A stretch of DNA of 7,728 bases, taken from positions 1 to 7,728 of the forward strand of contig JAPOIC010000091.1 in NCBI GenBank assembly GCA_029979145.1, in the 5' to 3' direction. Positions 1 through 5,894 of the stretch are shown piece after piece. The notes under the pieces were generated by a model. The model worked only from the letters and a program-made list of their open reading frames with translations, searched no databases and was not told the origin of the DNA. A program made the translations under genes and the position numbers. The stretch is from Opitutaceae bacterium. Lineage in GTDB: Bacteria; Verrucomicrobiota; Verrucomicrobiia; Opitutales; Opitutaceae. Position 1 is the stretch's first letter, and each line of letters starts with the position of its first letter.

Positions 1-1118
1 CCTCCCTGCCCGGACCAACCGGGCCTGAAGGTGACCTCGAGCTGGAACGTCGTGCGGCCGGCGCGCATGCGCGGATCGCGCAGTTGCACGCGTTCGACCG
101 GAGTGAGTTGACGCAGGGCTTCCTCGTAGACGCGGAGGTCGCCGGCGTTGGCCGTCTCGGCCTCAATTTGCAGCGTGAGCGGTCCGCCGGTGCCGACGCG
201 TTGAAACTCAATGGAGCGCGGCCGCGGGGCGTTGATTACCGCGAGCATTTCGAAAGGGCGGAGCTGTTGTGCGGTCATCTTCTCCAGCTTGGTGGCGAGG
301 AGGCGTGCGCCTTCGATTTCACGCACGGCGTCGGCGCGCGCGGCGAGTTGGCCGCGTTTTGCGGCCAGTAAGGAGCGCCCGCCGATCAGCGCGAGTTCGA
401 GCAACAGGCAAAGTACCAAAGCCGCGGCGGTGCCCGCAAACAGGCGCCACGCGAGGTTGAAACGGCGCTCGTCGCGGCGTTTCGCCAGCAGCACGGCCTT
501 GTCGCGCAAGTCGGCCGCGGCAAAGGCCGAGGCGGGCAGCAGCGCGGTGTGATCCTGACCGGCCTGCATGTGCAGGCCGTCACGATCAAGGCCGTCGCTC
601 ACCACGGGCCGATGGAGCGGATGCAGGTCGGCGGCGGCGAATCCGCTGCGGCGGGAAAACTCCAAGACGAGGGCCGCCGAGTCGGGCTGGGCCGCCTCAG
701 GGGCGGGTTCACGGCAGAGCACGAGGGCGGGGAGCGTCGACTCCTTGTCCCACGCGAGCGCCGTGAGGGCGTCACCCGACTCATGCAGGATGGCGGCATG
801 GCTGGCGGGACGGCGCGCAAAGGCCCAGAAGGCGAACTCGGGAATGACCAGCCGCGCGGCATTCCACGCGGCGATTTCGTCCGCGGAAAAATTTCTTCGG
901 TAGGCGGCGTAGACCAAGGCGTGGCGGCGATCCGGGGACGCGACCCAGCCGTAGAACAACTGCTCCAGCGGGAAGGGCGAGAGGCCTTCCGCCGCGAGCT
1001 CCACCTGCTTTTCCACCGGGGCGTCGGGCACAAGCGGAATGCGCCGGATAAAGAACCGCGCGCCCGGCACGAGGATGACGGCGGGGAGATCGGGTGGGGC
1101 GGCGTGGGCGGCGGACAT
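1..1118 (-). CDS. gspL: GspL-like T2SS inner-membrane platform protein (partial, C-terminus cut by window edge)
   Basis: The reading frame is open from an ATG at 1118 to the left edge, giving 372 residues with no stop. The ATG shares one base with the gspK stop (TGATG) and has GGAG about 4 nt upstream. The N-terminal ~220 residues are soluble and include SPFPLEQ (47-53) after a charged stretch, as in the cytoplasmic domains of GspL/PilM-like proteins. A single hydrophobic segment follows at about 222-247, then a probable coiled coil (249-285) and a small alpha/beta periplasmic region from about 290 onward. This cytoplasmic domain, single helix, coiled coil, ferredoxin-like layout is that of GspL, which links the GspE ATPase to the pseudopilus platform; PilN has only the later part. 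Position right after gspK is the normal place for gspL. Sequence resemblance is weak, so the call rests on layout and position. Confidence 0.66.
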   Translation of the reverse strand, partial: MSAAHAAPPDLPAVILVPGARFFIRRIPLVPDAPVEKQVELAAEGLSPFPLEQLFYGWVASPDRRHALVYAAYRRNFSADEIAAWNAARLVIPEFAFWAFARRPASHAAILHESGDALTALAWDKESTLPALVLCREPAPEAAQPDSAALVLEFSRRSGFAAADLHPLHRPVVSDGLDRDGLHMQAGQDHTALLPASAFAAADLRDKAVLLAKRRDERRFNLAWRLFAGTAAALVLCLLLELALIGGRSLLAAKRGQLAARADAVREIEGARLLATKLEKMTAQQLRPFEMLAVINAPRPRSIEFQRVGTGGPLTLQIEAETANAGDLRVYEEALRQLTPVERVQLRDPRMRAGRTTFQLEVTFRPGWSGQG

Positions 1119-2305
1119 CAGGCTCCGGAGTTCTCCCGAATTTCGAGGATGCGAAAACCGGAGTCGATGCTATTGCGCGTCCACGGTCGCGGCTCGGTTT
1201 GCGCGGCGTCGGGATCTTCCGGTCTGCTTTGATTGCCGCCGCGGCCGCTCTCCACCACGACGTCCAAGGAGAACCTTCTGGCGCCGTAGGCCGTAGTGAT
1301 CCGGATGCGCAGCAAGGTGGCGTCGGTCCCCACGCTGACCACGGGGGCACCGGCGGCGGCGCTCAGGTCGGCGGTTGAATAGAAGACGTTGGGCGTGGGA
1401 CCAAGCGCGGCCTCGCGTTGCGCGGCGACGGTGGCGGGATCGTAGCCGAGCGCTGAGAGCAGTTCCGGTGAGGCACTGTTGAGGTTGATGACGTTGACGG
1501 GATGCAACGTGACGTTGGCGAGAAAGGCGCGGCCGGTTTCGTTCCAGTCGCCTTGCTCGTCACAGAGCACGTCGCGGATCGCGGGTATGAAACGCAGTTC
1601 CTCATACGAGCGAAGCGCGGCCTGCGGCGCGGTGAGGACTGGAGTGTCGTCGCCCGCGTCGATCATGCCGGAAAGCGAACGGGCGATGGCCTCGGATTCG
1701 GTCCACGCTAGATACGCTTCGATGAAGGCGTCGGCGTCGGTGGCGGAAACGCCGAGTTCGCGCAGCAAGGCCTGCAGGGCGGCGGGGTCGCGATTGACCA
1801 GCGAGAGCCGGCCGGTGTCGTCGATAATTTCCGCCGTGACAGCAAAACCCAGCGGCGGTGTGTAATCGGCGTGCGCGAGCGGCTCGCCCCAGCCTTGGGT
1901 GGGTGAATTCAGGCCTTGGTCGAGCGCGGCAAAATCCGCCAGCGAAGCGAACGAGACCTGCAGCGCGGAATACGCTTCCTCGCGCAAGGGGGCGAGTTGG
2001 CTGCGGCGGGCTTCGGTCAAAAGCTCCGTGTGCGCACGGTCGATGAACTGCGTGAGGAGCAGGGCCGTCAGCAGGATCAAGCCCAAGACGAAGAGGATGA
2101 CCGACCCGCGCTGTTGGGTGTAGGGCGGGGATTCCAATCCCCGCCGTGGGGCAAGCGAATAAGCCGGCGGGGCGCCGGCGCTCCCGGTTGGGGATGCCAC
2201 GGCTTGTTGGGAGCACTGGCGTCCAGCTGGCAGTGTTTCCTCGCGCAAGGCGGGGATCGGAGTCCCCGCCCTACAATGAATCGGATTTTGGGTTAACCGG
2301 TTCAT
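1118..2305 (-). CDS. gspK: Type II secretion minor pseudopilin GspK with a repeat-extended leader
   Basis: GspK sits at the pseudopilus tip with GspI and GspJ. The chosen ATG at 2305 shares a base with the gspJ stop (TGATG) and gives 395 residues; a TTG one codon upstream is also possible. The N-methylation-type helix starts late, after QQRG at 64-67 (Gly at -1), as SVILFVLGLILL. It lacks Glu at +5, as is usual for GspK. Helix-hairpin-like segments are visible at about 160-205 (DDTGRLSLVN...LAWTE) and 272-290 (VINLNSASPELLSAL), both typical of the GspK family. The C-terminal region TLLRIRITTAYG...FSLDVVVE (330-351) is the usual closing beta region. Residues 11-62 are encoded by a palindromic repeat element, making the leader about 67 residues. 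An internal TTG at residue 57 would instead give an 11-residue leader (ESPPYTQQRG after Met). Family call is firm; the start is uncertain. Confidence 0.9.
   Translation of the reverse strand: MNRLTQNPIHCRAGTPIPALREETLPAGRQCSQQAVASPTGSAGAPPAYSLAPRRGLESPPYTQQRGSVILFVLGLILLTALLLTQFIDRAHTELLTEARRSQLAPLREEAYSALQVSFASLADFAALDQGLNSPTQGWGEPLAHADYTPPLGFAVTAEIIDDTGRLSLVNRDPAALQALLRELGVSATDADAFIEAYLAWTESEAIARSLSGMIDAGDDTPVLTAPQAALRSYEELRFIPAIRDVLCDEQGDWNETGRAFLANVTLHPVNVINLNSASPELLSALGYDPATVAAQREAALGPTPNVFYSTADLSAAAGAPVVSVGTDATLLRIRITTAYGARRFSLDVVVESGRGGNQSRPEDPDAAQTEPRPWTRNSIDSGFRILEIRENSGA
2119..2275. repeat. 157-bp REP-doublet/MITE-like element inside the gspK leader coding region
   Basis: The ends are 27-bp inverted repeats: 2119-2145 begins TGTAGGGCGGGGATTCC, and the reverse complement of 2249-2275 begins TGTAGGGCGGGGACTCC. 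They differ at two positions, and those differences fall in the small loop. Each end is also a hairpin in itself, with 8-bp stem GGCGGGGA/TCCCCGCC and a 6-nt loop. The interior holds another palindrome, GCCGGC-GGGGC-GCCGGC (2163-2179), and CCAGCTGG (2224-2231). No convincing target duplication is visible. There is no room for a transposase, so mobilisation in trans (for example by a REP-associated tyrosine transposase) is only an inference. The minus-strand frame stays open across the whole element. Confidence 0.85.
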
Positions 2306-2946
2306 CAAAACAGCGGCAGGCCGCCGGGGGCGAAGGGGAGGGGGAGGGTGCGCTCGGCGGTGTAGTCGCCGTGGCGGAAGCGCAGAATGAGTTGTTCGGG
2401 CACGCGCCAGCGGTCGCCGTTGCGTTCGAGCCGCGGAGCGTCGCGCCAGCGGCCGGAGGTTTCTTCGCGGTAGCGGTAGGCGACCTCGCTGAGGAACGGG
2501 CTGAGCGGGGTTTCGTGCATCGCGTTCTCGTCCTCCTCCAACTCCGAGCGCCAGTAGAGCGTGAGGCCGCGACCAGCTGTCGGGTCAAACGCGAGCGTGC
2601 ATTGGGTGAGCGGTGCGGGCTGGCTGTTCCAGCTGAGGAGGCGGTCGCCGCGGGTGAGCAGAAAACCGAGGCCCTCGCCGCGGGGGGCGCCCGGCGCGTC
2701 GACGGTGCGGATCACGAACGACTCGGCCGGAGTGCGGCCGCCGGTCGGGAGCGCGGCGCGGCGCAGCATGGCGTCGAGGTGGTGCGTGACGGCGTTGACG
2801 TGTTGCTCGAACAAACGCTTCTCGCCGCTGCCGCCCCAGATTTCGGAGAAGGAGAGGACAAAGGTCAGCAGTGCCGTGAGCAGCAGCGCCATCAGCGCGA
2901 TGGCGGCGAGCAACTCGACCAAGGTGAAGGCGGCGCGGCGTTTCAT
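2305..2946 (-). CDS. gspJ: Type II secretion minor pseudopilin GspJ
   Basis: GspJ is the pseudopilus tip subunit that binds GspI and GspK. The ATG at 2946 overlaps the gspI stop by ATGA and gives 213 residues. The leader is very short, MKRRAA, followed by FTLVELLAAIALMALLLTAL with Glu at +5 and Ala at -1. After the helix the protein has the long soluble region typical of GspJ, with FEQHVNAVTHHLDAMLRRAAL (about 46-66) as the second helix, then beta-rich sequence including LTLYWRSELEEDEN and LSEVAYRYREE (about 150-160), and VPEQLILRFRHGDY near the end. Size suits the family (about 200 residues). Unlike its neighbours gspI and gspK, its leader carries no repeat, which gives a local picture of an unmodified leader. 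It ends one base into gspK. Confidence 0.9.
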   Translation of the reverse strand: MKRRAAFTLVELLAAIALMALLLTALLTFVLSFSEIWGGSGEKRLFEQHVNAVTHHLDAMLRRAALPTGGRTPAESFVIRTVDAPGAPRGEGLGFLLTRGDRLLSWNSQPAPLTQCTLAFDPTAGRGLTLYWRSELEEDENAMHETPLSPFLSEVAYRYREETSGRWRDAPRLERNGDRWRVPEQLILRFRHGDYTAERTLPLPFAPGGLPLF

Positions 2947-3476
2947 CGGGCGCGTTCCGCCTCCCAACGGTTGCGGCTCTCCGTGCGCAGGCGATCGCGA
3001 TCGGCCGGGTCGGACCAGTCCGGTCGATAGCTCATGACCCGCGACTGGCGCGTCCATTCCTCCGGCGGCGGTGACTCGGCGCTGAGCTCGATGGCGAAGA
3101 GGTCCGCGAGTTCGGTCGGTGCGATCGTGGCCCGCCAATTCAAGCGCTGGCCGCCGGGCAGCTCGATGGTGCCGCCGCGTTCCAGAACCTCCCGATCAGT
3201 TTCGCTCAAGGCGGCGATGCGCACGAGCGCCCAGGCGTCGTCGCGGGCGCGTTCGCGGTCCCGGTTGCGGTAGCCTTCCAGCACGTTGAGGTAGGCGGTG
3301 GAGAGGGCGACCGCGGCGAGCGCAAAGATGGCGAGGCTCACAATCACCTCGACGAGCGTGAAGGCGCGGCCAGGCAAAACGCGCCGAGGGACCGGCGCGT
3401 CCACCTTTGGAAACGGTGTCAGGCGGGTGGACGGGCCGGTCCCTCGGCCCGACGGGTCGTGGCGGCTGCACGTCAT
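2943..3476 (-). CDS. gspI: Type II secretion minor pseudopilin GspI with repeat-extended leader
   Basis: GspI is a minor pseudopilin that nucleates the tip with GspJ and GspK. The ATG at 3476 overlaps the gspH stop by ATGA and gives 177 residues. The signature FTLVEVIVSLAIFALAAVAL begins at residue 39, with Ala at -1 and Glu at +5. The mature part is about 139 residues, somewhat longer than the usual 100-120. It continues with a helical stretch (EGYRNRDRERARDDAWALVR) and a beta region GGQRLNWRATIAPTELADLFAIELSAE, as expected for GspI. The 38-residue leader is long because a palindromic repeat pair encodes about residues 9-32. GTG at codon 25 would give a 14-residue leader, but it has no well-spaced ribosome binding site, so the coupled ATG is preferred. 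Family call is firm; the exact start is less so. Confidence 0.88.
   Translation of the reverse strand: MTCSRHDPSGRGTGPSTRLTPFPKVDAPVPRRVLPGRAFTLVEVIVSLAIFALAAVALSTAYLNVLEGYRNRDRERARDDAWALVRIAALSETDREVLERGGTIELPGGQRLNWRATIAPTELADLFAIELSAESPPPEEWTRQSRVMSYRPDWSDPADRDRLRTESRNRWEAERAR
3380..3451. repeat. Inverted pair of small REP-like palindromes inside the gspI leader coding region
   Basis: Arms 3380-3405 and 3426-3451 are reverse complements over 26 nt with two mismatches, separated by 20 nt. Each arm is itself a hairpin: GCGCCG-AGGGAC-CGGCGC (3381-3398) and GGGCCG-GTCCCT-CGGCCC (3433-3450). The two arm-to-arm mismatches are exactly the pair of bases that remain complementary inside each small hairpin, so the small hairpins look like the conserved unit. 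The sequence is unrelated to the element in gspK. The minus frame through it encodes the extra leader residues of GspI. Confidence 0.82.
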
Positions 3477-4024
3477 GGCGAGGCGGCGCGCAGCACGGGT
3501 GCGCAGGTCCAGGGATCGATTTGGAGAATCCGGGGAGCCTGGCCGGTGGCCGTGAGCTCGATGCGGAACGGATCGCAGGTGCCGTCGGGATAAACCCGCA
3601 CGCGGGCGAGGGCGTCGCCCTCGAAGCGCACGCCGCCGATCAAGCGCGCGGAGGCGCGCTCCATCGGCAGAAACCGTAGTGCGGTTCCGGGCAGGTCGAC
3701 GCCGTCGAGGCGGTCGCCGTCCGACCAAAACAGGTGTTCGCTTTCGCGGTCGAAGCGCAGGGTCACCGGCCGGTCGGTCTCGAGCGCGAGTTCGCGGGCG
3801 TGATTGATGGCATTCCAGAACGCCTCCTCCGGGCGATCGGAGCGATCGCGAAACAACCCGGCCGTGGCGGTGAGGAGCACCGTCGACACGAGAATGAGCA
3901 GCGCGAGGGCCAGGAGCACCTCGACCAGCGTGAACGCGGCGGCGCGGGCGCGCGGCCCGTTACCAGTTGCCGATGTCGTCCTCGGTGCCCGCGGCCTTGT
4001 CCGGGCCTTTGGAGAACAGGTCAT
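3473..4024 (-). CDS. gspH: Type II secretion minor pseudopilin GspH (GspH/FimT type)
   Basis: GspH is a minor pseudopilin thought to join the tip complex to the GspG shaft. The helix signature FTLVEVLLALALLILVST begins after ARAAA, with Ala at -1 and Glu at +5. Hallmarks of the GspH/FimT domain follow: FWNAINHARELALETDRPVTLRFD (a helix leading into the first strand) and VRVYPDGTCDPFRIEL near the C-terminus. The chosen ATG at 4024 has AAGGG about 5 nt upstream and gives 183 residues with a 30-residue leader. It overlaps the 3' end of gspG by about 65 bp. No ATG, GTG, TTG or CTG exists in this frame between that ATG and the signature, so a shorter normal start is not available. Family call good; start moderately supported. 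Confidence 0.87.
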   Translation of the reverse strand: MTCSPKARTRPRAPRTTSATGNGPRARAAAFTLVEVLLALALLILVSTVLLTATAGLFRDRSDRPEEAFWNAINHARELALETDRPVTLRFDRESEHLFWSDGDRLDGVDLPGTALRFLPMERASARLIGGVRFEGDALARVRVYPDGTCDPFRIELTATGQAPRILQIDPWTCAPVLRAASP

Positions 4025-4400
4025 AGCCGCCCTTGTTGCGCGTGCCGGGGTAGACGTATTGGTAGGGTTCGGCCCACGGGTCGAGCGGGAGCTTGCCGCC
4101 GGACACATCGACGTAGGGGCCTTGCCAACGCTCCGCACCGTTGGCCGGTGCCGTGACCAAGGCCTGCAGGCCCTCGGCGGTCGACGGGTAGTCGCCAAGG
4201 TCGATCTTGTAGCGCACGAGCGAGGTCTTGAGCGAATCGCGCACGAAGACGCGGGCCACGACGTCCTGGCTCTGGCCGAAAATCTTGTCGGTGTTGGTGA
4301 TCAAGAGCCCGGCGAGCAGGCCGATGATCGCGACCACCACGAGGATCTCGATCAGGGTGAACGCGGCCAGGCGCGGGGAGGGGCGGCGGGAGGTTTTCAT
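3960..4400 (-). CDS. gspG: Type II secretion major pseudopilin GspG
   Basis: GspG polymerises into the periplasmic pseudopilus that pushes substrates through the secretin. It is 146 residues, the usual size. The leader MKTSRRPSPRLAA is followed by FTLIEILVVVAIIGLLAGLL with Glu at +5; the -1 residue is Ala rather than the classical Gly. GspG hallmarks are YPSTAEGLQALV (71-82), GPYV (94-97), LPLDPW (104-109) and a C-terminal loop DLFSKGPDKAAGTEDDIGNW (127-146). The acidic residues of that loop (Asp127, Asp134, Glu140/Asp141/Asp142) match the calcium-binding loop of known GspG proteins. The ATG at 4400 overlaps the stop of the upstream gene by ATGA. No clear ribosome binding site is visible, so translation is probably coupled. 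Confidence 0.95.
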   Translation of the reverse strand: MKTSRRPSPRLAAFTLIEILVVVAIIGLLAGLLITNTDKIFGQSQDVVARVFVRDSLKTSLVRYKIDLGDYPSTAEGLQALVTAPANGAERWQGPYVDVSGGKLPLDPWAEPYQYVYPGTRNKGGYDLFSKGPDKAAGTEDDIGNW

Positions 4401-4930
4401 TGGGATTTCTTTTGCAGCGCCTGCTGCCGCAGTTCGCGACGCCGGCGGATTTCCTCGGCGATCTTGCTCATGCGCTCCGCGTCAGTGGGGGCGGCGGAAG
4501 CCTGCGCCGGCGAGGGGTCAGGCTGATTGGCGACCGCGGCCGGGCGGGGAGTGGTGGCGGCGACCGCCGCGCGCTTGGCTGAGACCAAGGTGAGCGTAAG
4601 GGTCTGGCCGGCGTACTCGACGGTGAGCTGCTGCGCTTCCGGATCGTAGGTCTTCACCGTCAGGTTTTCGCCGTAGGTCTCATCCAGCCCCAGCCACTCC
4701 GAGCGCGATGAGTCGGCGAGGTAAATGTTGAAAAAGTATTCGCCGCCCTCCGCGAACACGCCGCGGAATTCCAGCGGCTTGGCGGTCGCAGCGGTCGCCG
4801 TGGTCCCTGCGCTGCCAAAAGGTGAGTTCTTGAGCAGGCTGTCGAGGTCTGCCGCCACCAAGGCCGCCGGCGCCAGGGCCAAGGCAAGTAGGGGCAGCAG
4901 TTTCGGCAGAATTCGACTCACGACGCCCAA
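4397..4930 (-). CDS. Small exported GspC/PilP-like T2SS protein
   Basis: This is the first gene of the T2SS operon, overlapping gspG by ATGA. From TTG at 4930 it has 177 residues; GTG at 4921 would give 174 and is about equally likely. The N-terminus is a signal peptide or membrane anchor (about 6-27, ending LVAA). A compact beta-rich region lies at about 53-115: LEFRGVFAEGGEYFFNIY, a conserved SEWLGLDETYGENLTV, then QQLTVEYAGQTLTLTL. That strand order resembles the homology-region domain of GspC/PilP, which ties the inner-membrane platform to the secretin. An Ala/Pro-rich linker (121-148) and a strongly charged helix (150-177, RRRRELRQQ) follow. I do not recognise it by direct sequence family. 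The GspC-like role is inferred from fold pattern and position, and it would be small for a true GspC. Confidence 0.5.
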   Translation of the reverse strand: MGVVSRILPKLLPLLALALAPAALVAADLDSLLKNSPFGSAGTTATAATAKPLEFRGVFAEGGEYFFNIYLADSSRSEWLGLDETYGENLTVKTYDPEAQQLTVEYAGQTLTLTLVSAKRAAVAATTPRPAAVANQPDPSPAQASAAPTDAERMSKIAEEIRRRRELRQQALQKKSQ

Positions 4931-4932
4931 AG

Positions 4933-4961
4933 TCTATCCCGCGCCGTGCCAGTGAACGCAA
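4933..4961 (-). promoter_or_regulatory. Possible promoter of the T2SS operon (weak)
   Basis: On the minus strand, TTGCGT (4961-4956) and GATAGA (4938-4933) are separated by 17 nt. Each matches the sigma70 consensus at only about half the positions. If real, transcription would begin near 4926, almost at the start codon, giving a near-leaderless mRNA if GTG 4921 is used. Support is weak. Confidence 0.18.
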
Positions 4962-5030
4962 TGCCGAAGCGGGGTGGGGTAGCTTGTCGCGGGCATAGTT
5001 GAGTTTTGGACATGACCTAGGATCGGCGGA

Positions 5031-5180
5031 TTTTAACAGGAGGACGCAGAGAGCGCGGAGGGGTGGATTGGACGGAGTATTTTACAGGAGGAAACTGAGG
5101 GAACAGAGTAGGTGGGTGGTTCGGCCTCTGCGATCTCTGCGGGCTACTGTTAGTATCTTTGGTCTCCGTTATCTCCTGTG
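5031..5180 (+). repeat. 150-bp interleaved inverted-repeat element, copy 1
   Basis: Four arms occur in the order a (5031-5061), b (5080-5108), a' (5125-5152), b' (5161-5179). Arm a contains AACAGGAGGACGCAGAGAG and is nearly the reverse complement of a' (CCTCTGCGATCTCTGCG...CTGTTA). Arm b (ACAGGAGGAAACTGAGG) is nearly the reverse complement of b' (CTCCGTTATCTCCTGT). The same layout occurs at 6393-6541 in the same orientation. This copy is the more diverged in b/b'. Confidence 0.8.
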
Positions 5181-5195
5181 CACGCTCTGAGACGA

Positions 5196-5220
5196 GGCGG
5201 GTCAACGACCCCGCCCTACA
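5196..5220 (-). repeat. Solo REP palindrome of the same family as the gspK insertion
   Basis: Read on the minus strand this is TGTAGGGCGGGG-TCGTTGA-CCCGCC, sharing the TGTAGGGCGGGG head and the GGCGGG/CCCGCC stem with both ends of the element at 2119-2275. One G is bulged out of the stem. It occurs singly, 15 bp beyond the 150-bp repeat and 83 bp before the nadD start, which shows that the family is dispersed and not specific to gspK. Confidence 0.75.
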
Positions 5221-5303
5221 AGAAAACCAAGCCATGATGCCAACTGTGCGCCTGAGGAAATCGACCTTGCCGGCCGGGGGCGGGGGGTGCACGGTGCGCG
5301 GGA

Positions 5304-5894
5304 GTGAAAATCGGACTATTGGGCGGGAGCTTCGACCCCGTGCATTTCGGGCATTTGATGGCGGCGCAGGATGTGTATGAGCAATACGGCCTCGACAAGG
5401 TCATCCTCGTGCCCGCGGCGCAGGCGCCGTTGAAGCCGCACGAGGTGCAGTCGGCGGTGGCCGACCGGCTGGCGATGCTGAAGGCCGCGATCGAGTGGGA
5501 CCATCGGTTCGAGATCTCCGACTACGAGCTGCAGGCCGGCGGCGTGAACTACACGATCAAGTCGGTGCGGCACTTTCTGAAACTTTACCCGAACTACCAG
5601 CTTTACTGGATCATCGGCGGTGACCAGCTGCCGAAGCTGCACCTTTGGAGCGAAATCGAGGAGCTGGCGAAGTTGATCGAGTTCATCTTCCTCGAGCGGC
5701 CCGGCCACCCGATCCGGGCGCATCCGGACATTCTTGGGCTGCGTTTGCACCGTTGCGACGGCCACTTGCTGGCCATCAGCTCGACGGAGCTCCGCGAACG
5801 GGTCCGGAAGGGCCTTTCGCTGGACTACTTCGTCCCGCACAAGGCGATTGTCTACATCAAGGAACACTGCCTCTATCGCGACAGCCAAGCATGA
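5304..5894 (+). CDS. nadD: Nicotinate-nucleotide adenylyltransferase NadD
   Basis: NadD transfers AMP from ATP to nicotinate mononucleotide, making deamido-NAD in the cytoplasmic NAD pathway. The 196-residue product matches the family size. GGSFDPVHFGHL (7-18) is the nucleotidyltransferase signature with His14 and His17 of the HxGH motif. YTIKSVRH (83-90) and GGDQL (105-109) form the usual substrate-binding region, and ISSTELRERVRKG (158-170) is the C-terminal ISSTxxR motif that binds the ATP phosphates. NYTI replaces the more common SYTI. The start is GTG at 5304, since the protein family begins just before the GGSFDP motif. The only purine run, GGGAG, is too close to the GTG to be ideal, so expression may be low. 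It overlaps rsfS by ATGA, a common gene pair in bacteria. Confidence 0.97.
   Translation: MKIGLLGGSFDPVHFGHLMAAQDVYEQYGLDKVILVPAAQAPLKPHEVQSAVADRLAMLKAAIEWDHRFEISDYELQAGGVNYTIKSVRHFLKLYPNYQLYWIIGGDQLPKLHLWSEIEELAKLIEFIFLERPGHPIRAHPDILGLRLHRCDGHLLAISSTELRERVRKGLSLDYFVPHKAIVYIKEHCLYRDSQA

Larger units (their letters stand above)
4931..5303. other. 373-bp intergenic region between divergent T2SS operon and nadD
   Basis: No convincing gene is present. From left to right it holds about 100 bp of likely upstream region for the T2SS operon, a 150-bp interleaved repeat (5031-5180), a single REP palindrome (5196-5220) and about 80 bp of leader for nadD. Most of the region is therefore repeat sequence. 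I saw no strong promoter for nadD; short open frames here match nothing recognisable and follow repeat sequence. Confidence 0.7.

Noticed and set aside
549..1232. Plus-strand open frame of 227 codons opposite the gspL-like gene
   Set aside because: The minus strand holds an uninterrupted 372-codon frame with membrane helix and operon overlap; the plus frame is Gly/Arg-rich with no motif.
2146..3030. Plus-strand open frame of 294 codons over gspJ and the gspK leader
   Set aside because: Antisense to gspJ, Ala/Gly/Glu-rich, with no recognisable motif; starts inside a repeat.
3955..3965. Programmed frameshift fusing GspG to GspH at the gspG stop
   Set aside because: No slippery heptamer or suitable downstream structure seen, and GspG ends at its normal C-terminus (DDIGNW).
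3473..4198. Longer gspH beginning at 4198
   Set aside because: It would overlap gspG by over 200 bp and add an Arg/Pro/Thr-rich shadow translation; ATG 4024 with AAGGG is the better start.
3804..4526. Plus-strand open frame of 240 codons across gspG and gspH
   Set aside because: Shadow of the minus-strand pseudopilin genes, which carry clear family signatures.
5017..5292. Minus-strand 91-codon frame in the intergenic region
   Set aside because: It is a translation of the 150-bp repeat and the REP, with Pro/Arg-rich composition and no family features.
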